Source: Gracilaria domingensis
Lineage: Eukaryota > Rhodophyta > Florideophyceae > Gracilariales > Gracilariaceae
NCBI GenBank assembly: GCA_022539475.1
Contig: VCMS01000283.1
Location: 116,279-153,440 of the forward strand
Reading direction: 5' to 3'
DNA: 37,162 nt
Below are positions 1 to 8,181 of this stretch, piece after piece (within the stretch, counting starts at the first letter, position 1; each line of letters opens with the position of its first letter). The translations under genes and the position numbers were made by a program. A model generated the notes under the pieces. That model saw only the letters and a list, made by a program, of their open reading frames with translations, searched no databases and had not been told where the DNA came from.

Positions 1-490
1 CAGCCCAATCCTGGGAATAAACCGCCGCAATTCCGGCTGATCAACAGGCAACCTCTCCTGAGGAGTACTAATCCGCGTCACGGCACTTTTATTATCATTT
101 TATTGTTTGTCATTTCCGTCTTACGGCTTTTCGATACTCTGCCTAACATTGTGGTTGTTTTTATTTGTCTCGGAAGTTTTTCCACGCTTATCGCGAGTCA
201 GTGCGTCCGCAGTGCGGCTCGTTTGTTTACTTTTGTCGTCCCATACCGTTGGCTGGATACCCCCACGCTGTGGCTCGCCGGAACCATCCGGATACCTACG
301 CCGATTCTACCCCTTCTACCTCCGACTGCACGCCCAGATCGGGGCCACCCGGATTTACACCCGGCTCGTGTTGGCCCTATCGGAGGGTTCTGCCGCTCGA
401 CTGCCCTTCACAGGGAGCAGGGCCTGAACACCCTGAGGTGCTCGTCCGCGACGCGGCTTGTTGTTTTCCCGTCGAGGGTTTTGCACCACA
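1..490 (+). repeat. 5' LTR, 3'-terminal 490 bp
   Basis: This matches 10193-10681 of the 3' LTR almost base for base. From about position 265 to 490 the two copies look identical by eye. The first roughly 260 bp differ by many one- and two-base indels and a few substitutions. It ends GCACCACA, the mirror of the TGTAGTGC that opens the 3' LTR. The LTR start is outside the window. Confidence 0.95.
110..126 (+). promoter_or_regulatory. candidate initiator element in the 5' LTR
   Basis: TCATTTC at 110-116 fits the published oomycete initiator consensus YCAYTYY, and it is present again in the 3' LTR. It is followed at 116-126 by a small hairpin, CCGT-CTT-ACGG. A start site here would place about 365 bp of LTR in the transcript leader. 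This is a consensus match only. Confidence 0.35.
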
Positions 491-653
491 AACTGGTCTC
501 CCGACTAGAATCGGCTTAATTGGCCAACGTTCGTTGGAGTTGGTTCGTTTGTTTGGAGCCCAGATAGCTGGGAATATCCGTTCTTACGGTTCTCTCATTG
601 TCCGTTTTCGGAAGTTGTTTTGGTTGCCCATTGGCCGACTGTGTCGGTGAACG
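491..653 (+). other. Internal leader with candidate primer-binding site (493-510)
   Basis: The LTR ends at 490 and, after two bases, TGGTCTCCCG begins at 493. A TGG-initiated stretch within a few bases of the 5' LTR is the normal place and form of a retrotransposon minus-strand primer-binding site, complementary to the CCA end of a tRNA. I could not match the following bases to one tRNA species with confidence. The rest, to the gag ATG at 654, is untranslated leader with no recognisable gene. Confidence 0.55.
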
Positions 654-2663
654 ATGTCGTCCCGTCGCAGGAGTGGCGCGCCACGTGCCGCTTCTGTGCC
701 CGGTTCGTCCGGCTTGCCGGCAAGTTTGCCTCCGTTGCCGAAGGACGCACTGGAGGTCCCAGGCAATGGCGACCCGAAACCGGCTTCCCGGGGCCGCCGT
801 TCTGATAACGGGACCCCACCCACTCGTGGGCCAACTGAAACCGCACCTGCGGCTGATGCCGCCGCAGCGGTTGACGTTATGTCGTCGCGGTCCGACGAGT
901 ATACCCTCCGTGAATTAGAGGCTCAGGTTCGCATCCTGCAGAACTCCCAAGTGGGCCTCATCCGGGACATTACGAAACTCCGGCAACGGCTCGATGAAGC
1001 CGGTGTCCGGGATGTTTCGAGCGACGTCCGTGTTTTACGGTCTGATGTCAACCAGATTATGGAACACCGACAGGTGTCGGCTGGTCTGCACGAGCAGGCT
1101 GCCGCACGCCTGGACCGCCTGGCTACCCGTCTGGAGACGGTCGAGCAAATCATCGTATCTGATGCTGTTGCGCCGGGAGCCCCGGTTTCTGAGGGTTCTC
1201 AGCACTCGCGCCGTTCCCGGGATCGTCCGGCAAAGAAGAAGGTCAAGGTTGAGTCTGACTCGTCTTCTTCATCCTCTTCTGATGAGGAGGGCCCCAAAAA
1301 GGGGTCGTCTACCGACTCTTCGGACAGCGCGGAAGAGCGCTCTCGCTATCGTGCATCCCGTTCGCGGGCTACTGAAGCCACTTCTGGTGTTGCACGAGGC
1401 CGTACGAAAGGACGGAGACACCTCGGATTGAAGGAGTTGAAGCCGACAAACTTACTGTATCGGAAGCTACTATCTTACCGATATTATCGGCTTGATGACA
1501 CGACGCCACAGAGGACCCCACGTGGGACTGGCAAAGTGCGAAATCATCTCCGACAAATGGAGCTCACGCTAAAGCCCCACAAGTTCTCTGGGGAAGATCC
1601 AATTCTTGTCTTGGATTTTCTTAGCCGCTTCGTAGCGGAAGCCGATGTACTTCGGATGAGTGAGGCACAGGCCTACATCGCGCTGCCGTACTTTTTGACG
1701 GGTGTAGCCGAAGATCAATTCAATTCGGTTCGTGGGTCGTCTCGCGCCTCCGAAGGAGGAGTTACGTGCTGGCCGGAAGCGGTACAATATCTCCTGCGCT
1801 CTTACGCGACAGGCAATGCGATACAAGGTGCCATACTCGCGCTACGAGACACGAAGCAAGGAGCCGAAGAGTCGGAAACCGTTTATTCGACCCGCCTCAA
1901 TAAGGCTTTCCACAGATGTGGCAACGTGTTCTCCGCAGCCGAGCGGTGTACGATGTTTGTTGATGGACTGGACCGATCAATTCGGACGTTGGTAGCCCAT
2001 TATCGGGAGAACAAACGCCGGATTACCTATCTGGAACTCGTTCAATTTGCCCAAGCGGAGGGAGATGCAGCTCGAGCACGCACTGGTATCAAGGCGCGCA
2101 CGCGCCGACTCCTTCATGTAGAAGGCCGAGACTCCTCACTGCCTCACTCGCGAGGTTCTGTTCAAGGGGGTTATGATAACCTGCACCTGTTACAGGACGA
2201 TGGTTCAATGCCGAGTTCGGAATTGCCGTCGACGACGGAGCAGTCTACAGTGGACGGAGACCCCGCTCTGTACGCCGGACGTCAAGTCCCGGCATTGCCC
2301 GTGCCGCACTCTGGCGGATATCGAAGCCAACGCCCTGGATGGAGGGACCCGTATCCTCCTCGACAGGAGCGCCGGCCGCCCAACGCGGATCTTCTTCGTC
2401 ACCTTATTTGTCATACCTGTTACAGGCCAGGGCACATCGCTCCGAATTGCTTAATGCCCATACGGGATATGGCGAAGATAGTGCCTCAGTATGAGTCGTT
2501 GACGCCCGCCGAGCGGGAACGTGTTCCCGACAAATCGTACCTTCGTGCGAAGGCGGAGACTCAGCCTGGAAACCAGGAAACGGTGCCATCGAATGGTGGA
2601 ACTGTAGCCGCCCCTGCGGAATCGCAACCTCCGCAGATTGGCGGCGACGCTCAGAAAAACTGA
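654..2663 (+). CDS. gag: Gag polyprotein (capsid/nucleocapsid)
   Basis: This 669-residue product would form the virus-like particle of the retroelement and package its RNA. The start is the first ATG of a long open frame (MSSRRRSG). Residues about 86-166 are heptad-like and rich in Leu, Arg and Glu, a probable coiled coil. Residues about 195-230 are a basic stretch (KKKVKVE) followed by a serine/acidic run, possibly nuclear-targeting or phosphorylated. Residues about 300-470 resemble the Retrotrans_gag capsid region, including FLTGVAEDQF and an FVDGL segment. A CCHC zinc knuckle CX2CX4HX4C lies at residues 586-599 (nt 2409-2450), the nucleocapsid RNA-binding motif. The stop codon TGA (2661-2663) lies inside a six-pair hairpin. 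Pol follows in another frame. Confidence 0.93.
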   Translation: MSSRRRSGAPRAASVPGSSGLPASLPPLPKDALEVPGNGDPKPASRGRRSDNGTPPTRGPTETAPAADAAAAVDVMSSRSDEYTLRELEAQVRILQNSQVGLIRDITKLRQRLDEAGVRDVSSDVRVLRSDVNQIMEHRQVSAGLHEQAAARLDRLATRLETVEQIIVSDAVAPGAPVSEGSQHSRRSRDRPAKKKVKVESDSSSSSSSDEEGPKKGSSTDSSDSAEERSRYRASRSRATEATSGVARGRTKGRRHLGLKELKPTNLLYRKLLSYRYYRLDDTTPQRTPRGTGKVRNHLRQMELTLKPHKFSGEDPILVLDFLSRFVAEADVLRMSEAQAYIALPYFLTGVAEDQFNSVRGSSRASEGGVTCWPEAVQYLLRSYATGNAIQGAILALRDTKQGAEESETVYSTRLNKAFHRCGNVFSAAERCTMFVDGLDRSIRTLVAHYRENKRRITYLELVQFAQAEGDAARARTGIKARTRRLLHVEGRDSSLPHSRGSVQGGYDNLHLLQDDGSMPSSELPSTTEQSTVDGDPALYAGRQVPALPVPHSGGYRSQRPGWRDPYPPRQERRPPNADLLRHLICHTCYRPGHIAPNCLMPIRDMAKIVPQYESLTPAERERVPDKSYLRAKAETQPGNQETVPSNGGTVAAPAESQPPQIGGDAQKN

Positions 2664-2735
2664 GCAAGGGAGCCTCCAGCAATGGAGAGGCGCCCCCAGC
2701 GACGGGGTTTAGTGCGCCTGAGGCTGAGAAGCCTC
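2649..2735 (+). promoter_or_regulatory. Gag-pol junction: slip-like A run and three hairpins, possible recoding site
   Basis: The last gag codons are CAG AAA AAC TGA. A six-pair hairpin with an AAAAA loop spans 2649-2665. CTCCA-GCAA-TGGAG follows at 2674-2687 and GAGGCT-GAGA-AGCCTC at 2720-2735, both with GNRA-type loops. The -1 frame is open from before the gag stop to about 2900, while the pol frame opens only after a TGA at 2725-2727. A slippery run at the stop with a downstream stem is the layout of -1 frameshift sites, but GAAAAAC is not a classical heptamer and the spacer of 12-13 nt is long. A second frame change would still be needed to reach pol. Confidence 0.35.
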
Positions 2736-2859
2736 GCTCCCCGGTCACAATCCTTTCGAGGAAACTGGCCACTACAGACGTGACTCTGAGCACCTTGGTG
2801 TCTTGCGTCGCCCGTGGATACGGTCTAAGAACAGCCGGTTCCCGGATAGAGTCCTGGTC

Positions 2860-5800
2860 ATGGCGAAACGTAACTACAAAGTTTACGCCGACCTAGGTGT
2901 TTCCGACCAGTACATGGTTCGGCAGTTGTCCGTGCTCGATACAGGAGCTGGGCCAAACTTTTTGGTTGAGTCTATGATTCCGCCGCACTTGCGGTCTCGC
3001 GTTCGTGCGGCGCCGCAGATTGATATAGCGGATGCGAACAATCGGCCACTTTCGACTGTGGGAGTAATAGACCTGCTCGTCAGGCTTGGCCGCTACGTGG
3101 CGAAGCTCGATTTCTTGGTTTGCAAGCAACTCGCTGCGCCGGTTATCCTCGGCTGCGACTTCTGTGACCGCTTCGTCGATGCAATTCGACCGCGGAAGCG
3201 AACCATCGAAATGGAAGATGGGACTACTGTACCGATCGTTCGGCGTCCCCTGCGCCGGGCTCTGAAGAAGCAAGTCCCTTTGCCTGCGGCACAGAAGCCT
3301 ACAGCCGATGAACGGAAGTCTACAAAGCTCCGAGTAGCTCGGCCCATTTCCATCCCGCCTGAATCACAGGTCTGGGTTACTGTGACCTCCCCACAATGTG
3401 GCTTACAAACGGTACAACCGTTGCCTGCGTTACAGGAGAAGCATCAGCTTGCCCTCGCTAATGGGATTGTTTTCGTCGAACCCGAGAAGCCTTTTCAGGT
3501 GCTGGTTGCGAACTTCAGCCGTTTTTCTCAACGGTTGGTTAGGAGCCAAGTTATTGGTTCGTTGCTTCCGCACCCTGCGGCTATAGTGCCTACTCAGGTT
3601 TCTATTGCCGAGGTTCTCGGAATCCTCGAAGCTGAGGAGGGGGAGGCGGAACGGAACAATTCCGAAACGACTGGACCGAACAGTTCGTCGGAAGATGCTA
3701 CGCCGACTTCGTCGGATGCAAATAACCGCAGCCTGTCGAAGGAGGCAATGCCGACCTCGTCGGACAGTAATGATACGGACCTGAGTGCTGCTGACACGAA
3801 GGATAAGGCAGTACAGGAACTGGAGTCTCTGGATCTTGAACATGTCCCAGAGACTCACCGCGATAAATTGCGGCACATGCTTGAGGAGTTCACGCCCATG
3901 TGGGATGGCACACTGGGTAAGATTGGTATTACCGAACATCGGATTGATTTGCTACCGAATACTCGGCCCATTTCACAGCACCCTTACAGGGCAGGACCGA
4001 CAGCTCGGCAGGAGGAGAAAGCTCAAGTTGAGAAGATGCTCCGCGCTGGAGTTATCGAGCCGGCTCAGTCACCTTGGGCATCGCCGGTGGTGCTCGCGCC
4101 CAAAGCTGATGGGTCTTGGCGATTTTGCATCGATTACCGCAAGCTAAACGCGGCTACGGTCAAGGATGTGTATCCTATCCCACGAATGGATGAATGCATC
4201 GATTCATTGGGCGACGCGAAAGTGTTCACAACCCTAGACGCGAATTGGGGCTATTGGCAAGTTCCCGTGAGGGCTGAGGATCGTGACAAGACAGCCTTCG
4301 TTTGTCATGAAGGATTGTACCGATTCAATCGGATGCCCTTTGGGTTAACGAACGCGCCAGCCACTTTTCAACGAGCTGTGGATATTTTGCTAGCCCGCTT
4401 TAAGTGGAAGACTTGCCTGGTATACCTGGATGACATCATTGTCTACTCCAGCAACCTGGATGAGCACTTGACCCACGTACGGGATGTGATGCGAGTCCTA
4501 CGCGATGCAGGCATTACGCTCAAGCTCAAGAAGTGTGAGTTCTTTACCGAAACCGTCAGGTATCTCGGCCATGTTATCCGTCCGGGACGGCTTTCGATTG
4601 ACGAAGTACGCGTGAAATCCCTCAAAGAGGCTAAGCATCCGAGGACGCAGACGGAACTCCGATCTTTTCTCGGCTTGTGCAATGTGTATCGCCGCTTCAT
4701 TCCGAACTTTGCGGATATCGCTGCACCTCTGAACGAGCTTCTTCGCAAAGGCCAGCCAGTCGATCTGGAAGAATTCGACAACCGCAAGGTCGCGGCTTTC
4801 TCGTCGCTCGTGGACGCGGTGACATCGCCACCTGTTTTATCCCTGCCTAGGGCTGGTTTGCCATATGCAGTAGATACGGATGCGAGCGACTACCAAGTCG
4901 GCTGTGCCCTATTCCAGACCACCAATGATGGCGAGCGATTGCCAATTGGGTATTGGTCAAGGAGCCTCAACGTTCACGAGAGGAATTACTCGGTATCCGA
5001 GAAGGAGTGCTTGGCAGTTGTCTGGGCGTTACAGACACTGCGGCCCTATCTTATGGGGACCCGCTTCATTGTCCATACCGATCATTCGGCATTACGCTGG
5101 CTACTCTCTATAGCAGAGCCATCTGGCCGCTTGATGCGGTGGAGACTTCGCTTGTCGGAATTCGACTTCGAAATCCGTTACAAGAAAGGACTCCTGAACA
5201 CTCAGGCTGATGCACTGTCCCGCTTGGAAACAGCGGCTGAAGCTGCGCCAGTCGATGATCTGGAGATACCGTGCTTCCTCGTGGAAGACGGCTCGAGCGA
5301 TGCCGATGAAGAATCGGAAGGATGGGACATCTACGATGCTGTTTTAGCCGTGTCTGACACGCAACCCGAACCGGGCTCTTTCGTACCGATCAAGCCGGAG
5401 GAACTCATCCGGGAGCAGCACACCGACCGTTTTTGTACGGAGATTCGTAGTCGCCTAAACGGTGGAGCACAGTTGCCTTTCGTCGAGAACGACCAAGGAT
5501 TTCTAATCCGAACCGTCGGAAACAGGCCACAGATTGTGGTTCCGCACTCACTTCAGTCACGAGTACTGCATTTGTCGCACTACGCGAAGTTGTCAGCCCA
5601 CCCTGGTGGCAGGAAGTTGTACTACACCTTACGGAAGGACTTTTACTGGCCAGCAATGGCTTTCGACGCGTATGCCACTGTTCGTGGATGTTCTGACTGC
5701 GCGAAGAACCGCGTCAAACTGCGGAAGTACTCCAAGAAGTTGGTACTCTTCCCTGCCAGGGCTCCACTTGAATTCGTGGCAATTGACTTGCTCGGCGAGT

Positions 5801-7425
5801 TTATCCGCACTCGCCGGGGAAACCGGTTTCTACTTGTGATCACCGACCGTTTTTCTAAACTGGTACGGACTGTGCCTTTGACGAAGGTTACCGCCAGTGC
5901 GGTCGCCCAAGCTTTCGTTACACACTGGGTTTTTGTCTACGGACCGCCGATTGACCTGTTATCGGACAATGGACCGCAGTTTACGGCTAAGTTCTTTCAG
6001 GACGTTTGCCGCATCTTGCGGATCCAAAACTGGTTTACGACAACATACCACCCCCAGAGTAATGGGCAGGTTGAACGTTTTAACCGCACAATGCTCAATG
6101 CATTACGGACATTCGTTGCCGAACATCCGTCGGAGTGGGATCAATACACCGATGCGGTGACATATGCCTACAATACGCAGGTTCATCGCACTACTCAGAT
6201 CTCGCCGTTCGAGCTTGTGCTATCACGCGTTCCACCTTCGGTGGCTATCGAGCCACAGCCAACTTTGGATAAGTTCCCCTCGCCTCGTCTACACAGGGAC
6301 GCCTGGAAGGCCTGGCTTAAGAACATCATTCCTACAGTTAGGCAAAACATCGATAAGGCACAAGCCGCGTACAAGCGGAATTTCGACGCACGAATGCGCA
6401 GGGATGCCCCTCAGATCAGGGAAGGTAACTACGCCTTCCTACGGAAGGAATACTATAACCCGGAAAAGGAGAAGAGGCATAAGCTCTCTCCTATCGCGGA
6501 CGGCCCCTACAGGGTTATTTCTATCACCGATACAACGGTTGTCCTCGATATTGAGGGTGAACACGAGCGTTTTTCGCGCGATCGCGTAACGCCTGCGCCA
6601 CAGCCTGTTCGTCAGGAAAAGCAACCGGAAACGCCGGACAGCGCTACGCCTACTGTGGACCAAGCCGCGACAGCGGGAGAGCGCGCTTCGTTGTCAGTCC
6701 TGCCGCATCCTAGCCGCGGACTTGCTGATTTGCCGGCAAAGCCGGAAGCTAACCCGCCAGTCTCGAACGCCGCACATGTCCACACGCGGATACTGGCCCC
6801 TCAGGGGATACTCACCACCACCCCCGACGCTCCAACTGAGAAGGGGGAGGAGGAGGTAAGTCGCTCGATTTCGTTGTCGCCGTCGTCGACGGAAGTGCCT
6901 TTGCAGGCTTCCGGGCCGCACGCAAGTCGTGGTGAAAGCACGCGGACGCGCGACGTACAGCCGAAGGTTCGGAAAGAAGCGAGAAACGCGCAGTTATCGC
7001 GGAAGCCTAAAGAGGAACGCACCACTTCGGTGGAGCACGAAGCCGGAGAACCGGAAGAACACCAGGATGTAGCTGCTGCAGAAGTCGCCGCTTCGCCCGC
7101 GGATAGCACTGTACGGCCGTCACAGACGGAAGGACAAGAGCCTGCCCCAGCTGTGCAGCGTGAGACCGGTACGCCGGAAAAGAGGGTGGTAACCACCGCA
7201 GCAGCCACGTCGAATGCGGAAAGTACATGCCGCCGCAGTCGGAGCCCGGCAGCGGCAGCGCACTCGCGTCAAAAGAAGCCGGAAGACCGGAAAAGAAGCC
7301 TGTCCAGAAAGACCGTGTTGTTACGGCAGACCCGATTTCGGGAGATTTTATTGAAGCATCGAGTAATGAAGCCGTTGAAAACACGGAGGCAACCGCCGCA
7401 ACAGCAGGCCGACATGCCACAGTAG
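2860..7425 (+). CDS. pol: Pol polyprotein: protease, reverse transcriptase, RNase H, integrase
   Basis: This 1,521-residue frame (open from 2728, first ATG 2860) encodes the replication enzymes of the element. The aspartic protease shows LDTGAG (catalytic Asp codon 2938) and the VILG segment at 3142. The reverse transcriptase shows LDANWGYW (Asp at 4237), RMPFGLTNAPATFQ and YLDD at 4423-4434. RNase H shows DTDAS (Asp at 4873), SEKEC, HTDHS and ADALSR, giving the D-E-D-D set. Integrase has an HHCC-type zinc region (His codons 5578 and 5599, Cys 5689 and 5698), then D (5785), D (5965) and E (6073) with exactly 35 residues between the last two. The GPY/F motif GPYRVI is at 6502. From about 6600 the product becomes low-complexity, rich in Pro, Glu, Ala and Thr. 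Catalytic residues all appear intact. Confidence 0.95.
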   Translation: MAKRNYKVYADLGVSDQYMVRQLSVLDTGAGPNFLVESMIPPHLRSRVRAAPQIDIADANNRPLSTVGVIDLLVRLGRYVAKLDFLVCKQLAAPVILGCDFCDRFVDAIRPRKRTIEMEDGTTVPIVRRPLRRALKKQVPLPAAQKPTADERKSTKLRVARPISIPPESQVWVTVTSPQCGLQTVQPLPALQEKHQLALANGIVFVEPEKPFQVLVANFSRFSQRLVRSQVIGSLLPHPAAIVPTQVSIAEVLGILEAEEGEAERNNSETTGPNSSSEDATPTSSDANNRSLSKEAMPTSSDSNDTDLSAADTKDKAVQELESLDLEHVPETHRDKLRHMLEEFTPMWDGTLGKIGITEHRIDLLPNTRPISQHPYRAGPTARQEEKAQVEKMLRAGVIEPAQSPWASPVVLAPKADGSWRFCIDYRKLNAATVKDVYPIPRMDECIDSLGDAKVFTTLDANWGYWQVPVRAEDRDKTAFVCHEGLYRFNRMPFGLTNAPATFQRAVDILLARFKWKTCLVYLDDIIVYSSNLDEHLTHVRDVMRVLRDAGITLKLKKCEFFTETVRYLGHVIRPGRLSIDEVRVKSLKEAKHPRTQTELRSFLGLCNVYRRFIPNFADIAAPLNELLRKGQPVDLEEFDNRKVAAFSSLVDAVTSPPVLSLPRAGLPYAVDTDASDYQVGCALFQTTNDGERLPIGYWSRSLNVHERNYSVSEKECLAVVWALQTLRPYLMGTRFIVHTDHSALRWLLSIAEPSGRLMRWRLRLSEFDFEIRYKKGLLNTQADALSRLETAAEAAPVDDLEIPCFLVEDGSSDADEESEGWDIYDAVLAVSDTQPEPGSFVPIKPEELIREQHTDRFCTEIRSRLNGGAQLPFVENDQGFLIRTVGNRPQIVVPHSLQSRVLHLSHYAKLSAHPGGRKLYYTLRKDFYWPAMAFDAYATVRGCSDCAKNRVKLRKYSKKLVLFPARAPLEFVAIDLLGEFIRTRRGNRFLLVITDRFSKLVRTVPLTKVTASAVAQAFVTHWVFVYGPPIDLLSDNGPQFTAKFFQDVCRILRIQNWFTTTYHPQSNGQVERFNRTMLNALRTFVAEHPSEWDQYTDAVTYAYNTQVHRTTQISPFELVLSRVPPSVAIEPQPTLDKFPSPRLHRDAWKAWLKNIIPTVRQNIDKAQAAYKRNFDARMRRDAPQIREGNYAFLRKEYYNPEKEKRHKLSPIADGPYRVISITDTTVVLDIEGEHERFSRDRVTPAPQPVRQEKQPETPDSATPTVDQAATAGERASLSVLPHPSRGLADLPAKPEANPPVSNAAHVHTRILAPQGILTTTPDAPTEKGEEEVSRSISLSPSSTEVPLQASGPHASRGESTRTRDVQPKVRKEARNAQLSRKPKEERTTSVEHEAGEPEEHQDVAAAEVAASPADSTVRPSQTEGQEPAPAVQRETGTPEKRVVTTAAATSNAESTCRRSRSPAAAAHSRQKKPEDRKRSLSRKTVLLRQTRFREILLKHRVMKPLKTRRQPPQQQADMPQ

Positions 7426-7541
7426 GTGGGCAGCAGCCCAACGCTGCACACGCGCGCACGCTGCGCCAAGTGTCTGGCTTCGCCGGCGATCCGCCTCCAG
7501 TGGAGGGTGACAACACACAGCCGGGCACGTGCCCGCTGTAA
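7227..7541 (+). pseudogene. Pol tail segment in a shifted frame
   Basis: This frame overlaps the end of the main pol frame and continues its composition better than pol itself does beyond about 7290: it is acidic and rich in Ala, Pro, Glu and Gln, with no stop until 7541. I read it as the continuation of the linker between integrase and chromodomain after a one-base loss somewhere in 7227-7300. It could be true decay of the element or a consensus undercall. It has no domain of its own. Confidence 0.5.
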
Positions 7542-8181
7542 GGCTTGCGGCCGCCGGAAACGGAAATTCCGAATTTGAATCGGCAACGCACAGCCGTGCA
7601 ACGGCGCAGGCCCCACCGCCAGCAATGCTTGGCAAGGCGTCGCCTCGGCACGTGCCACGGCACCACTCGCTGGCACACCGCATTGCGGACCGTTCACCCT
7701 CACTTCGGGAGATCTTGCCGGAACGCCGGAAGCTCGCTATTCGAGAACACCGAAGCTCGGTAACAGCCCGACAATACGGGAAGGAAAGCCAGAACTCTGG
7801 AAGCCGGAATGACATGGAAACACCATGGTCAAAATGGCTCTCGCCTGGCGTACAGGGTGTCTTGCCGTCAGGACGGAAGCCGAAAGTAACCAATGAAGCC
7901 CACGACGGGAGAAGTAACAACGACACCTCGAGAGAGGATACATCGACAAAGCCGCATCTTGCGCGGAAGGTCCTCGATGAGGAGTATGTCATTGACCGTC
8001 TGATAAGTCACGGCTACGCCCCTGACGGGGAACTACTGTATCGAGTCCGTTGGTACGGCTACGCTCTTCAGAGGATACGCACGAGCCCATTGAGCACTTG
8101 CCTCGCTCGAAGGTCTTGCAGTACCACCGTCGCACACGGACACCGATACCGGCTACGCTGGACAAGGCCCAAGTGGGTTGA
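7529..8181 (+). pseudogene. Pol C-terminal chromodomain, frame-broken
   Basis: The frame starting near 7529 carries a basic, low-complexity linker and then the first half of a chromodomain, with EYVIDRLISHG (from about 7983) and the aromatic-rich LLYRVRWYGY ending at about 8062. At about 8062-8070 the frame changes, and the second half, EDTHEPIEHLPRSK, is read in the frame of pol from 8071, ending at TGA 8179-8181. Chromodomains at the end of integrase bind modified histone tails and steer integration in chromoviruses. The spacing between aromatic cage segments is normal apart from the break. The wording of this domain is what most suggests an oomycete host. The upstream start is not a real initiation site. 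Confidence 0.85.

Noticed and set aside
103..650. Three overlapping open frames in the 5' LTR, repeated in the 3' LTR
   Set aside because: They cross the LTR boundary and lack any motif; they are chance frames in GC-rich sequence.
2803..2859. Pol start at 2803
   Set aside because: That codon is TTG; the first ATG in the frame is at 2860, just before the protease-like sequence.
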